Under the pieces are notes generated by a model. The model made no database searches. It had not been told where the DNA came from and saw only the letters and a list, made by a program, of their open reading frames with translations. 64,000 nucleotides of DNA from Burkholderia latens (GTDB lineage: Bacteria; Pseudomonadota; Gammaproteobacteria; Burkholderiales; Burkholderiaceae), in NCBI RefSeq assembly GCF_001718795.1, contig NZ_CP013435.1:1984001-2048000 (forward strand). Reading direction: 5' to 3'. Below, one piece after another: positions 39,296-48,346 of the stretch. Position 1 is the stretch's first letter. Every line of letters starts with the position of its first letter. A program made the translations under genes and the position numbers.

Positions 39296-39574
39296 TCAGC
39301 GCTTGTACAGCTCGCGAACGGCGTCCTCGATGTGCTGGCGCAGCAGGTGGCGCTCCTCGGGGGTCATGTGTCCGTCGCGGCGGCGCTGTTCGAGATCGGG
39401 GGGCACCGCTGAACGGACCGCCGCGTCCGCAGCACGGTCGGATTGCGGCGCCTTGCCGCGCTGCAGCTTGCGCGACGAGGCGCCCGGCTCCGGGCGCTGC
39501 GCATACGCGAAGTTCGACGCATATGGACCGGCAAGTGCGATCGTCAGCATCAGTGCAATCCGGGCAGATCGCAT
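39296..39574 (-). CDS. Small secreted protein
   Basis: A 92-residue protein with a signal peptide (MRSARIALMLTIALAG to about AYA at residue 25). The mature part is basic, with a C-terminal helical stretch HMTPEERHLLRQHIEDAVRE. That ending recalls periplasmic CpxP/Spy-like or other Betaproteobacterial small exported proteins, but similarity is too slight to name a family. GAGG lies before the ATG. The upstream in-frame ATG at 39670 would spoil the signal peptide. It is divergent from ompR. Confidence 0.65.
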   Translation of the reverse strand: MRSARIALMLTIALAGPYASNFAYAQRPEPGASSRKLQRGKAPQSDRAADAAVRSAVPPDLEQRRRDGHMTPEERHLLRQHIEDAVRELYKR

Positions 39575-39772
39575 GACCGTCCTCGCTTCTCTGGTCGATT
39601 TGTTCCCTTCGTCACGCGGCAACCGGTTACCTCTGGTACTTGAAAAACCCTGCGGAATTCGGGCGTACAAAGATGAAAGATGGAGTGCAGGGGAGTATCT
39701 ACCGAATTTCGGCTTCGAGTAAAGGAATCTCTATAGCGTGCCTTTACTCCGCGCGACACTACGGGTAAATTT

Positions 39773-39788
39773 TGTAACGGACTGTAAC
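39773..39788 (+). promoter_or_regulatory. Direct TGTAAC repeats upstream of ompR
   Basis: TGTAAC occurs at 39773-39778 and 39783-39788, exactly 10 bp apart, ahead of the ompR start. E. coli OmpR binds tandem sites of similar GTAAC character with near-helical spacing, so this may be an autoregulatory site. Confidence 0.35.
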
Positions 39789-39841
39789 GCGCGAAAATAC
39801 GCGACCGTGCGTAATTTCCCATTCGCGATAAGATGCCGCTC

Positions 39842-40567
39842 ATGGAAACGAAAAACCCCTCCAAGATTCTCGTCGTCGACGACGACCCGCGCCTGCGCGA
39901 TCTGCTGCGCCGATATCTCGGCGAGCAGGGTTTCAACGTATACGTCGCGGAGAACGCGACGGCGATGAACAAGCTCTGGGTGCGCGAGCGCTTCGACCTG
40001 CTCGTGCTCGATCTGATGCTGCCCGGCGAGGACGGCCTGTCGATCTGCCGCCGCCTGCGCGGCAGCAACGACCGCACGCCGATCATCATGCTCACCGCGA
40101 AGGGCGAGGATGTCGATCGAATCGTCGGTCTCGAGATGGGCGCCGACGACTACCTGCCGAAACCGTTCAACCCGCGCGAACTGGTCGCGCGCATTCATGC
40201 GGTGCTGCGCCGCCAGGCGCCGGCCGAGTTGCCGGGTGCGCCGTCTGAAACCACCGAGGTGTTCGAGTTTGGCGAATTCTCGCTGAACCTCGCAACGCGC
40301 ACGCTGACGAAGTCCGGCCAGGAGATTCCGCTGACCACCGGCGAATTCTCGGTGCTCAAGGTGTTCGCACGTCATCCGCGCCAGCCGCTGTCGCGTGAAA
40401 AGCTGATGGAGCTTGCGCGCGGCCGCGAATACGAAGTGTTCGACCGCAGCCTCGACGTGCAGATCTCGCGCCTGCGCAAACTGATCGAACCCGATCCGGG
40501 CAGCCCGCGTTTCATCCAGACCGTCTGGGGCCTCGGCTACGTGTTCATCCCGGACGGCGCTGCCTGA
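39842..40567 (+). CDS. ompR: Response regulator, OmpR type
   Basis: A 241-residue OmpR-family regulator. The receiver domain has the acidic pocket VVDDD (11-15), phospho-acceptor Asp57 (VLDLMLPGEDG) and conserved Lys in YLPKPFNPREL. The winged-helix DNA-binding domain follows, with LTTGEFSVLKVFARHP and RSLDVQISRLRKLIEPDP. It is followed 40 bp later by its EnvZ-like kinase and likely controls outer-membrane porins and osmotic response. The start could also be the ATG at 39833, three codons upstream. Confidence 0.93.
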   Translation: METKNPSKILVVDDDPRLRDLLRRYLGEQGFNVYVAENATAMNKLWVRERFDLLVLDLMLPGEDGLSICRRLRGSNDRTPIIMLTAKGEDVDRIVGLEMGADDYLPKPFNPRELVARIHAVLRRQAPAELPGAPSETTEVFEFGEFSLNLATRTLTKSGQEIPLTTGEFSVLKVFARHPRQPLSREKLMELARGREYEVFDRSLDVQISRLRKLIEPDPGSPRFIQTVWGLGYVFIPDGAA

Positions 40568-40607
40568 TCTCCCTTCTTTCCGGTTTCGCCCGCCCACGGC
40601 CCGTCCC

Positions 40608-41969
40608 ATGCGTATCGACCGGCGCCTTCTGCAGCTCGCGTTCGGCGGGCTGTTCTGGCGCACCTTCCTGCTGATCGCGCTGCTGATCTCGGTCAGTCTC
40701 GCCGCGTGGTTCCAGAGCTTTCGCGTGATCGAGCGGGAGCCGCGCGCGCAGCGCGTCGCGCTCCAGCTCGTCGCGGTCGTGAAACTCACGCGCACCGCCC
40801 TGCTCTATTCCGATCCCGACTTGCGGCGCGCGCTGCTGCAGGATCTGGAGAGCAACGAGGGCGTGCGCGTGTACCCGCGCGAGAAAACCGACAAGTTCAA
40901 GCTCCAGCCCGACGAATCGCTGAACCGTCTGATCGAACACGACATCCGCAGCCGGCTCGGGGACGATACCGTGATCGCGCAGTCGGTCAACGACATCCCG
41001 GGCGTGTGGATCAGCTTCAAGATCGACGACGACGATTACTGGGTCGCGCTCGATCGCGACCAACTGGACAACGTCACTGGCCTGCAGTGGGCCGGCTGGG
41101 GGTTGTTCGCGCTCGCGCTGTCGCTGTTCGGCTCGGCGTTCATCACGAGCCTCGTGAACCGGCCGTTCTCGCGACTCGCGCTCGCGGCGCGCCAGGTCGG
41201 TTCCGGCCAGGCACCCGATCCGCTGCCCGAGCGCGGGATGGGCGTCGCGGCCGAGACCAATCGCAGCTTCAACCAGATGGTGCGCGACCTCGAGCAGCTC
41301 GAGGCCGATCGCGCGCTGATGCTCGCCGGCATCTCGCACGACCTGCGCACGCCGCTCGCGCGGCTGCGGCTCGAAACCGAAATGAGCCCATCCGACCAGG
41401 CGACGAAGGACGCGATGGTCGACGACATCGAGCAGATGGACCGCATCATCGCCGCCTTTATCGACTACGCGCGGCCGACGCAGCGCAAGCCGGAGCCGGT
41501 CGACCTGTCGTCGATCGCGCATGAAGTCGCCGCGCGCGTGTCGAGCGAGGATGGTGTCGAGATCCGCACGCGCCTCGCGCCGAGCGCCGTGATCGAAGCC
41601 GACGAAACGGACATGCGCCGCGTGATCGGCAACCTCGTCGAGAACGCGCGCAAATACGGGCAGAGCCGCGACGACGGGATTTCGCGCATCACGCTCGAGA
41701 CGCGCGTAACGCACGCGCGCGTCGAGCTGTCGGTGAGCGACGAAGGTCCCGGGATTCCCGAAGATCAATTGCCGCTCGTGATGCGGCCGTTCTACCGCGT
41801 CGACACGGCGCGGACCAAGGCGGACGGCACCGGCCTCGGCATGGCGATCGTGCTGCGCCTTGTCGGCCGCTATCGCGGTGCGCTGCGCCTGCGCAACCGC
41901 AGCCCGGAAGCAGGCCTCGAAGTCACGCTGGAATTCCCCGGCGCCGGCAAGGCGCGTGCGGCGGCGTGA
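40608..41969 (+). CDS. envZ: Sensor histidine kinase, EnvZ type
   Basis: A 453-residue inner-membrane kinase. One helix near 13-35, a periplasmic region to about 160, and a second helix near 161-185 lead into a HAMP linker. The phospho-acceptor His lies in AGISHDLRTPLARLRLE, and the ATPase part shows NLVENARKYG, DEGPGIPEDQL and GTGLGMAIVLRL. It phosphorylates the adjacent OmpR. Both sit in one operon. Confidence 0.94.
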   Translation: MRIDRRLLQLAFGGLFWRTFLLIALLISVSLAAWFQSFRVIEREPRAQRVALQLVAVVKLTRTALLYSDPDLRRALLQDLESNEGVRVYPREKTDKFKLQPDESLNRLIEHDIRSRLGDDTVIAQSVNDIPGVWISFKIDDDDYWVALDRDQLDNVTGLQWAGWGLFALALSLFGSAFITSLVNRPFSRLALAARQVGSGQAPDPLPERGMGVAAETNRSFNQMVRDLEQLEADRALMLAGISHDLRTPLARLRLETEMSPSDQATKDAMVDDIEQMDRIIAAFIDYARPTQRKPEPVDLSSIAHEVAARVSSEDGVEIRTRLAPSAVIEADETDMRRVIGNLVENARKYGQSRDDGISRITLETRVTHARVELSVSDEGPGIPEDQLPLVMRPFYRVDTARTKADGTGLGMAIVLRLVGRYRGALRLRNRSPEAGLEVTLEFPGAGKARAAA

Positions 41970-42047
41970 CGCGCTCGCGCACGCTTCTTGCGCGCCACAC
42001 TATCGGCGCGGTTGAAAAAAACTATGAGTTTCCTTAGTCAAAATCTA

Positions 42048-42076
42048 TTGAATCGTTTTGGTAATAGTGTTATAGT
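42048..42076 (+). promoter_or_regulatory. Predicted ahpC promoter
   Basis: TTGAAT (42048-42053) and TATAGT (42071-42076) with a 17-bp spacer form a near-consensus sigma-70 promoter in an AT-rich stretch that stands out locally. CTAT/ATAG half-site-like words nearby do not fit OxyR spacing well. Confidence 0.7.
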
Positions 42077-42158
42077 CTGACCCATGCTGTCACATCAACG
42101 TTGCAGCACCGAGGTAGCTTGATTCAGTCTTCTTCCCAACTCACACAGGAGTATCCGC

Positions 42159-42707
42159 ATGAAAACCGTGGGCGATAAACTCGAAGCATTCACCGTCGTA
42201 GCCGCGAAGCCGGGCTTCAACAATCACGAGGAAAACGGCCAGTCGGCGTTCGAGACCGTCACCGAAGCGTCGTTCCCGGGCAAGTGGAAGATCATCTACT
42301 TCTATCCGAAGGACTTCACGTTCGTGTGCCCGACGGAAATCGTCGAATTCGCAAAGCTCGCGAAGCAGTTCGAAGAGCGCGACGCCGTCCTGCTCGGCGG
42401 CAGCTCGGACAACGAATTCGTGAAGCTCGCATGGCGCCGTGAGCACAAGGATCTCGACAAGCTGAACCACTACTCGTTCGGCGACGTCAAGGGCGAACTG
42501 ATCGACCAGCTCGGCGTGCGCGACAAGGAAGCCGGCGTGGCCCTGCGCGCGACGTTCATCGTCGATCCGGACAACACGATCCAGCACGTTTCGGTGAACA
42601 ACCTGAACGTCGGCCGCAGCCCGGAAGAAGTGCTGCGCATTCTGGACGGCCTGCAAACGGACGAACTGTGCCCGTGCAACCGCGCAGTCGGCGGCGCAAC
42701 GCTGTAA
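42159..42707 (+). CDS. ahpC: Alkyl hydroperoxide reductase / peroxiredoxin AhpC
   Basis: A 182-residue 2-Cys peroxiredoxin. The peroxidatic Cys57 is in TFVCPTEIVEF. The C-terminal Cys171 and Cys173 are in DELCPCNRAVGG. It reduces hydrogen peroxide, organic peroxides and possibly peroxynitrite. The two close C-terminal cysteines and the ahpD gene directly downstream suggest reduction by AhpD rather than AhpF. A strong promoter precedes it and a terminator follows. Confidence 0.95.
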   Translation: MKTVGDKLEAFTVVAAKPGFNNHEENGQSAFETVTEASFPGKWKIIYFYPKDFTFVCPTEIVEFAKLAKQFEERDAVLLGGSSDNEFVKLAWRREHKDLDKLNHYSFGDVKGELIDQLGVRDKEAGVALRATFIVDPDNTIQHVSVNNLNVGRSPEEVLRILDGLQTDELCPCNRAVGGATL

Positions 42708-42722
42708 GCGCATCGATGCACG

Positions 42723-42758
42723 AAGCCCGCGGCGTACCTTCTGCCTGCGGGCTTTTTT
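42723..42758 (+). terminator. Terminator between ahpC and ahpD
   Basis: AAGCCCGC and GCGGGCTT form a stem followed by six T. It lies 16 bp after ahpC and would lower ahpD expression relative to ahpC. Confidence 0.85.
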
Positions 42759-42783
42759 AACGGCCAACCCATAGGAGATATCA

Positions 42784-43311
42784 ATGGAATTCATCGACTC
42801 GATTAAGGCACGTATCCCCGACTACGCGAAGGACATTCGCCTGAACCTCGACGGCACGATTTCGCGTTCGTCGCTCGAGGGCAACGATGCGGTCGGCGTG
42901 GCGCTGGCGGCGGCCGTTGCGGCGAAGAGCACGGTCCTCGTGAAGGCGATCCGCGAAGCCGGCGTGCTGTCGCCCGAAGAGACAAACGCGGCGCTGACGG
43001 CCGCTGCGCTGATGGGGATGAACAACACCTGGTATCCGTATGTCGAGATGGCCGACGACGCCGATCTGAAAACACAGCGCGCCGAGCTGCGTATGGGCGC
43101 GTATGCGTCGCACGGCGGCGTCGACAAGCGCCGGTTCGAAATGTACGCGCTTGCCGCGTCCATCGTCGGCAAGTGCCACTTCTGCGTGAAGTCGCACTAC
43201 GCGTTGCTGAAGAACGAGCAAGGCATGACGACGACGCAGCTGCGCGACGTCGGCCGCATTGCGTCGGTCATCAACGCCGCCGCGCAGGTGATCGCCGCCG
43301 AAGGCGAATAA
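42784..43311 (+). CDS. ahpD: Alkyl hydroperoxide reductase AhpD
   Basis: A 175-residue carboxymuconolactone-decarboxylase-fold alkylhydroperoxidase. The redox pair Cys131/Cys134 and His138 lie in GKCHFCVKSHYA, the AhpD active site. It uses the thiol pair to reduce peroxides or to recharge AhpC. AGGAGA precedes the ATG. It follows ahpC past a terminator, so it is probably expressed by readthrough. Confidence 0.95.
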   Translation: MEFIDSIKARIPDYAKDIRLNLDGTISRSSLEGNDAVGVALAAAVAAKSTVLVKAIREAGVLSPEETNAALTAAALMGMNNTWYPYVEMADDADLKTQRAELRMGAYASHGGVDKRRFEMYALAASIVGKCHFCVKSHYALLKNEQGMTTTQLRDVGRIASVINAAAQVIAAEGE

Positions 43312-43349
43312 GCGGCGGCGCGTCGCCGTACCGGCCGGCGCGCCAAACG

Positions 43350-43377
43350 AAAATGCCACGCAAGCGCGTGGCATTTT
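43350..43377 (+). terminator. ahpD terminator
   Basis: AAAATGCCACGC and GCGTGGCATTTT form a 12-bp stem with a 4-nt loop and T-run. It may also serve the convergent ispF. Confidence 0.92.
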
Positions 43378-43448
43378 TTCATTCCGGCGACGCAATGGCC
43401 CGAACGCCGGGCGCCGTTTGCGGCCGGCGTCGAGCCGGCCTCGGGCGC

Positions 43449-43934
43449 TCACGCGTGCTGCTTCACCAGCAGCGCCGCGGCCTGTGCCTCGATCCCCTCG
43501 CCCCGGCCGAGGTAGCCGAGCTTCTCGTTGGTCTTCGCCTTCACGTTCACGCGATCGAGCGGCACCCCGAGATCGGCAGCAATGTTTGCGCGCATCCCGT
43601 CGATATGCGGCGCGAGCTTCGGCGCCTGCGCGATCACGGTGCTGTCGACGTTCTGGATCGCGAAGCCGGCCGCCTTCACGCGCGCCGCGCACTCACGGAG
43701 CAGCACGCGGCTGTCCGCACCCTTGAACGCCGCATCGGTGTCGGAGAAATGACGGCCGATGTCGCCGAGCGCCGCCGCGCCGAACAGCGCATCGGTGATC
43801 GCGTGCAGCAGCACGTCGGCGTCCGAGTGGCCGAGCAGGCCGCGCTCGTACGGGATCGTCACGCCGCCGATGATGAGGGTGCGCCCTTCGACGAGCTGGT
43901 GCACGTCGTAGCCTTGTCCGATTCTGAAATCCAT
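43449..43934 (-). CDS. ispF: 2-C-methyl-D-erythritol 2,4-cyclodiphosphate synthase
   Basis: A 161-residue IspF of the MEP isoprenoid pathway. The metal ligands are Asp10, His12 (GYDVHQL) and His44. The conserved [18 protein letters not shown] and [12 protein letters not shown] motifs are present. It forms a trimer making the cyclic diphosphate. It follows ispD by 28 bp on the same strand. Confidence 0.97.
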   Translation of the reverse strand: MDFRIGQGYDVHQLVEGRTLIIGGVTIPYERGLLGHSDADVLLHAITDALFGAAALGDIGRHFSDTDAAFKGADSRVLLRECAARVKAAGFAIQNVDSTVIAQAPKLAPHIDGMRANIAADLGVPLDRVNVKAKTNEKLGYLGRGEGIEAQAAALLVKQHA

Positions 43935-43962
43935 GCGTATTCCGATTGAGATGAGATGAATG

Positions 43963-44673
43963 TCAGGAAGCGTTCGCGGGGCGCGCGAGAATCGCTTCCG
44001 CGAGCGCGAAATCTTCCGGGTACGTGACCTTGAAGTTGCGCAGGCTGCCCTGCACGACGCGCGGCGTATGGCCCGCCCACTCGATCGCGCTGGCCTCGTC
44101 GGTCAGGTCGTGCCCTTCCCGCTGCGCGCGCAGGATCGCGTCGCGCAGCATGCCGATGCGGAACATCTGCGGTGTCTGCGCCTGCCACAGCGCGTCGCGC
44201 GATTCGGTGCGCGCGATCGCGTCACCGCCGGCCGGCACGCGCTTGAGCGTATCGGCGACCGGCAGTGCGACGATTCCGCCCACCGGATCGTCCTTCAGCG
44301 TCGCGACCAGCGTGCGGATCAGCTCGGGCGTGATGCCGGGCCGGGCGGCGTCGTGCACGAGCACCCAGTCCTGGTCGGTCGCGCCGAATTCGGCCAGCTC
44401 GAGCAGCCCGTTGAGCACCGATGCCTGGCGCGAGCCGCCGCCGCAGCGGCGCACCGCGAAGCGCAGGCCCGCGAAGCGGCGCGCATCGAAGTGCGTGTCG
44501 TCGGGCGCGAGGACGACGAGCGTCTGCGCGAATTCGCTGCACGCGTCGAACGCGGCGAGCGTGTAATGCAGAAGCGCGCGACCGGCCAGCGTGCGATATT
44601 GCTTCGGCACGGCCGAACCGGAGCGGCTGCCCGTGCCGGCGCAGGGAATCAGGGCGAAAAGTCGGGGAGTCAC
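43963..44673 (-). CDS. ispD: 2-C-methyl-D-erythritol 4-phosphate cytidylyltransferase
   Basis: A 236-residue IspD catalysing CTP-dependent activation of methylerythritol phosphate. The nucleotide motif is [20 protein letters not shown] at residues 7-26, followed by [11 protein letters not shown] and [12 protein letters not shown]. It starts with GTG (44673) without a clear ribosome site. It is in an operon with ispF and divergent from mfd. Confidence 0.96.
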   Translation of the reverse strand: MTPRLFALIPCAGTGSRSGSAVPKQYRTLAGRALLHYTLAAFDACSEFAQTLVVLAPDDTHFDARRFAGLRFAVRRCGGGSRQASVLNGLLELAEFGATDQDWVLVHDAARPGITPELIRTLVATLKDDPVGGIVALPVADTLKRVPAGGDAIARTESRDALWQAQTPQMFRIGMLRDAILRAQREGHDLTDEASAIEWAGHTPRVVQGSLRNFKVTYPEDFALAEAILARPANAS

Positions 44674-44713
44674 GAAAGAAAACGCCGGAAAGGTGAAATC
44701 GAGAAGCGGATTT

Positions 44714-44719
44714 TATAAT
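44714..44719 (+). promoter_or_regulatory. Predicted -10 of the mfd promoter
   Basis: A perfect TATAAT lies 61 bp before the mfd start in the 106-bp gap to ispD. The best -35 is a weak GGTGAA 16 bp upstream. Confidence 0.5.
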
Positions 44720-44779
44720 AGGTCTTTCGTCTCGACCGGCGCGCCGTGCCGCGCCCGTGCCCGCCACCCTGCCGTCCCT

Positions 44780-47700
44780 ATGCCAGACAACGCTTCCATC
44801 CCGTTCGCCTCGCCCGTCGCCCGCGTCAAACCGGGCCAGCGGTTCGCCTTCGACGGCGCGCACGGCTCCGCCGACGCGCTCGCCATCGCCCGCTATCTCG
44901 CCGACAACCGCGACGCGGTCCCGCTTCTCGCGGTGATCTGCGCGAACGCGGTCGACGCGCAGCGGCTGTCGCAGGAAATCCGCTACTTCTCGCCGGACGC
45001 GCGCGTGCGCCTGCTGCCGGACTGGGAGACGCTGCCGTACGACACGTTCTCGCCGCACCAGGATCTCGTGTCCGAGCGTCTCGCGACGCTGCACGACCTC
45101 GGCGAGGGCCGCTGCGACATTCTGCTCGTGCCCGCGACAACCGCGCTGTACCGGATGCCGCCCGCGTCGTTCATGGCCGCGTACACGTTCGCGTTCGCGC
45201 AAGGCGAACGGCTCGACGAAGCGAAGCTGAAGGCGCAGCTCACGCTCGCCGGCTACGAGCACGTGAGCCAGGTCGTGCGGCCCGGCGAATACTGCGTGCG
45301 CGGGTCGCTGATCGACCTGTATCCGATGGGCTCGCCGCTGCCGTACCGGATCGACCTGTTCGACGACCAGGTCGACTCGATCCGCGCGTTCGACCCCGAT
45401 ACGCAGCGCAGCCTGTACCCGGTCCGCGACGTGCGCCTGCTGCCGGGTCGCGAATTTCCGTTCGACGAGGCAGCGCGCACGGCATTTCGCAGCCGCTGGC
45501 GCGAAACCTTCGAGGGCGACCCGAGCCGCGCGCCGATCTACAAGGACATCGGCAACGGCGTGCCGTCGGCCGGTATCGAGTATTACCTGCCGCTGTTCTT
45601 CGACGAAACGGCTACGCTGTTCCACTACCTGCCGCAGGACGCGCATCTGGTGTTCGCCGGCGATCTGGAAGCGTCGATCCGCCGCTTCACCGCCGACACG
45701 AAGCAGCGCCACGCGTTCCTCGCGCATGATCGCGAACGGCCGATCCTCGAGCCGCAGCGCCTGTTCCTGTCGGACGAGGACTTCTTCGCGTTCGCGAAGC
45801 CGTTCGCGCGCGTCGTGCTGCCCGCGCAGCCGGCCGGCGGCTGGGCGACGGCGCTGCCCGAGCTGACCGTCGATCGTCATGCGGACGACCCGCTCGCCGC
45901 GCTGCGCACGTTCGTCGAATCGTCCGGCAAGCGCGTGCTGCTGACGGTGGAATCTGCCGGCCGCCGCGAAACGATCCTGCAACTGCTCGCCGAGCATCGC
46001 CTGCGCCCCGCGTCGAACGACCACTTCGCAGGCTGGCTGGAAAGCGACGCGCCGTTCGCGCTCGGCGTCGCGCCGCTCGCGAACGGCTTCGCGATCCCGG
46101 GCGAAGGCTACGCGGTCGTCACCGAAACCGAGCTGTACGGCGCGCTCGGCCGCCGCGCCGGACGCCGCCGGCAGGAACAGGCAAGCAACGTCGACGCGAT
46201 GGTGCGCGACCTGTCGGAGCTGAAGGTCGGCGATCCCGTCGTGCACGCGCAGCACGGGATCGGCCGCTACATGGGCCTCGTGTCGATGGATCTCGGCGAA
46301 GGCGAGACCGAATTCCTGCACCTCGAATACGCGGGCGAAAGCAAGCTGTACGTGCCGGTCGCGCAGCTGCACGTGATCTCGCGCTACAGCGGCGCCGATC
46401 CCGACAGCGCGCCGCTGCACGCGCTCGGCTCCGGCCAGTGGGAGCGCGCGAAGCGCAAGGCCGCGCAGCAGATCCGCGACACGGCCGCCGAGCTGCTGAA
46501 CCTGTATGCCCGCCGCGCGGCGCGGGAAGGCCATGCATTCGCGCTGGAGCCGCGCGACTACGTGAAGTTCGCGGAGAGCTTCGGCTTCGAGGAAACGCCC
46601 GACCAGGCCGCGGCGATCGCGGCCGTGATCGGCGACATGACGAGCGGCAAGCCGATGGACCGCCTCGTGTGCGGCGACGTCGGCTTCGGCAAGACCGAGG
46701 TGGCGCTGCGCGCGGCGTTCATCGCGGTCATGGGCGGCAAGCAGGTCGCGCTGCTGTCGCCGACCACCCTGCTCGCCGAGCAGCACACGCAGACCTTCGC
46801 CGATCGTTTCGCCGACTGGCCGGTGCGTATCGTCGAGCTGTCGCGCTTCAAGACGACGAAGGAAGTGAACGCGGCGATCGCGCAGATCAACGAAGGCAGC
46901 GTCGACATAGTGATCGGCACGCACAAGCTGCTGTCGTCGGACGTGCAATTCAAGCGGCTCGGCCTCGTGATCATCGACGAGGAGCACCGCTTCGGCGTGC
47001 GCCAGAAGGAAGCGCTGAAGGCGCTGCGCGCGGAAGTCGACGTGCTGACGCTGACCGCGACGCCGATCCCGCGCACGCTCGGGATGGCGCTCGAAGGGTT
47101 GCGCGATTTCTCGGTGATCGCGACTGCGCCGCAGAAGCGGCTCGCGATCAAGACCTTCGTGCGTCGCGAGGAAGAAAGCGTGATCCGCGAGGCGATGCTG
47201 CGCGAACTGAAGCGCGGCGGCCAGGTGTACTTCCTGCACAACGAGGTCGAGACGATCGAGAATCGCAAGGCGAAGCTCGAGGAACTCGTGCCCGAAGCGC
47301 GCATCGTGATCGCGCACGGCCAGATGCACGAGCGCGAACTCGAACGCGTGATGCGCGATTTCGTCGCGCAGCGCGCGAACGTGCTGCTGTGCACGACCAT
47401 CATCGAAACCGGCATCGACGTGCCGAGCGCGAACACGATCATCATGCACCGCGCGGACAAGTTCGGCCTCGCGCAGCTTCACCAGCTGCGCGGCCGCGTC
47501 GGCCGTTCGCACCACCAGGCGTACGCGTACCTGCTGGTCCACGATCCGCAGTCGCTCACCAAACAGGCACAGCGCCGGCTCGAGGCGATTCAGCAGATGG
47601 AAGAACTCGGTTCGGGCTTCTATCTCGCGATGCACGACCTCGAGATCCGCGGCACCGGCGAGGTGCTCGGCGACAAGCAGTCGGGCGAGATCCACGAGAT

Positions 47701-48250
47701 CGGCTTCCAACTGTATACCGACATGCTGAACGACGCGGTGAAGGCGCTGAAGAACGGCAAGGAACCCGACCTCACCGCACCGCTCGCCGCGACGACGGAA
47801 ATCAACCTGCACGCGCCCGCGATCCTGCCGGCCGACTACTGCGCGGACGTGCAGGAGCGGCTGTCGCTGTACAAGCGGCTTGCGAACTGCGAGCACGGCG
47901 ACGCGATCGACAGCATCCAGGAAGAGCTGATCGACCGCTTCGGCAAGCTGCCGCCGCAGGCGCACGCACTCGTCGAGACGCATCGGCTGCGGCTCGCCGC
48001 GAAGCCGCTTGGCATCGTGAAGATCGACGCGAGCGAAGCCGCGATCGGGCTGCAGTTCGAGCCGAGTCCGCCGATCGATCCGATGCGCATCATCGAGATG
48101 GTGCAGAAGCACCGCCACATCAAGCTCGCGGGGCAGGACAAGCTGCGCATCGAAACGCGCTCGCCCGATCTCGCGATCCGTGTGTCGACGATCAAGGAAA
48201 CGTTGCGCGCGCTCGCACCGCGCGTGGATGTGGCGAGCGCAGCACGTTGA
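44780..48250 (+). CDS. mfd: Transcription-repair coupling factor
   Basis: A 1156-residue Mfd, close to the E. coli length. A UvrB-like N-terminal region is followed by the RNA-polymerase-interacting domain (PVVHAQHGIGRYMGLVSMDL). The SF2 translocase comes next (Walker A GDVGFGKTE, Walker B IIDEEHRFGV, then TATPIPRTLGMAL and QLRGRVGRSHHQAYAYLL). It ends in a C-terminal UvrA-masking domain. It removes stalled RNA polymerase at DNA lesions and recruits UvrA. Confidence 0.97.
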   Translation: MPDNASIPFASPVARVKPGQRFAFDGAHGSADALAIARYLADNRDAVPLLAVICANAVDAQRLSQEIRYFSPDARVRLLPDWETLPYDTFSPHQDLVSERLATLHDLGEGRCDILLVPATTALYRMPPASFMAAYTFAFAQGERLDEAKLKAQLTLAGYEHVSQVVRPGEYCVRGSLIDLYPMGSPLPYRIDLFDDQVDSIRAFDPDTQRSLYPVRDVRLLPGREFPFDEAARTAFRSRWRETFEGDPSRAPIYKDIGNGVPSAGIEYYLPLFFDETATLFHYLPQDAHLVFAGDLEASIRRFTADTKQRHAFLAHDRERPILEPQRLFLSDEDFFAFAKPFARVVLPAQPAGGWATALPELTVDRHADDPLAALRTFVESSGKRVLLTVESAGRRETILQLLAEHRLRPASNDHFAGWLESDAPFALGVAPLANGFAIPGEGYAVVTETELYGALGRRAGRRRQEQASNVDAMVRDLSELKVGDPVVHAQHGIGRYMGLVSMDLGEGETEFLHLEYAGESKLYVPVAQLHVISRYSGADPDSAPLHALGSGQWERAKRKAAQQIRDTAAELLNLYARRAAREGHAFALEPRDYVKFAESFGFEETPDQAAAIAAVIGDMTSGKPMDRLVCGDVGFGKTEVALRAAFIAVMGGKQVALLSPTTLLAEQHTQTFADRFADWPVRIVELSRFKTTKEVNAAIAQINEGSVDIVIGTHKLLSSDVQFKRLGLVIIDEEHRFGVRQKEALKALRAEVDVLTLTATPIPRTLGMALEGLRDFSVIATAPQKRLAIKTFVRREEESVIREAMLRELKRGGQVYFLHNEVETIENRKAKLEELVPEARIVIAHGQMHERELERVMRDFVAQRANVLLCTTIIETGIDVPSANTIIMHRADKFGLAQLHQLRGRVGRSHHQAYAYLLVHDPQSLTKQAQRRLEAIQQMEELGSGFYLAMHDLEIRGTGEVLGDKQSGEIHEIGFQLYTDMLNDAVKALKNGKEPDLTAPLAATTEINLHAPAILPADYCADVQERLSLYKRLANCEHGDAIDSIQEELIDRFGKLPPQAHALVETHRLRLAAKPLGIVKIDASEAAIGLQFEPSPPIDPMRIIEMVQKHRHIKLAGQDKLRIETRSPDLAIRVSTIKETLRALAPRVDVASAAR

Positions 48251-48346
48251 CCTCACGGCCGCGATGCTGCACCGCATCGCGGCCGGCGAAGGCGTGCAGA
48301 CGCGTTTTTGAGTATGATTTTCCCATTCCTCAGACGGAGTTTTGCC

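Noticed and set aside
42011..42076. OxyR binding site ahead of ahpC
   Set aside because: CTAT and ATAG words occur but their spacing does not follow the ATAG-N7-CTAT-N7-ATAG-N7-CTAT pattern.
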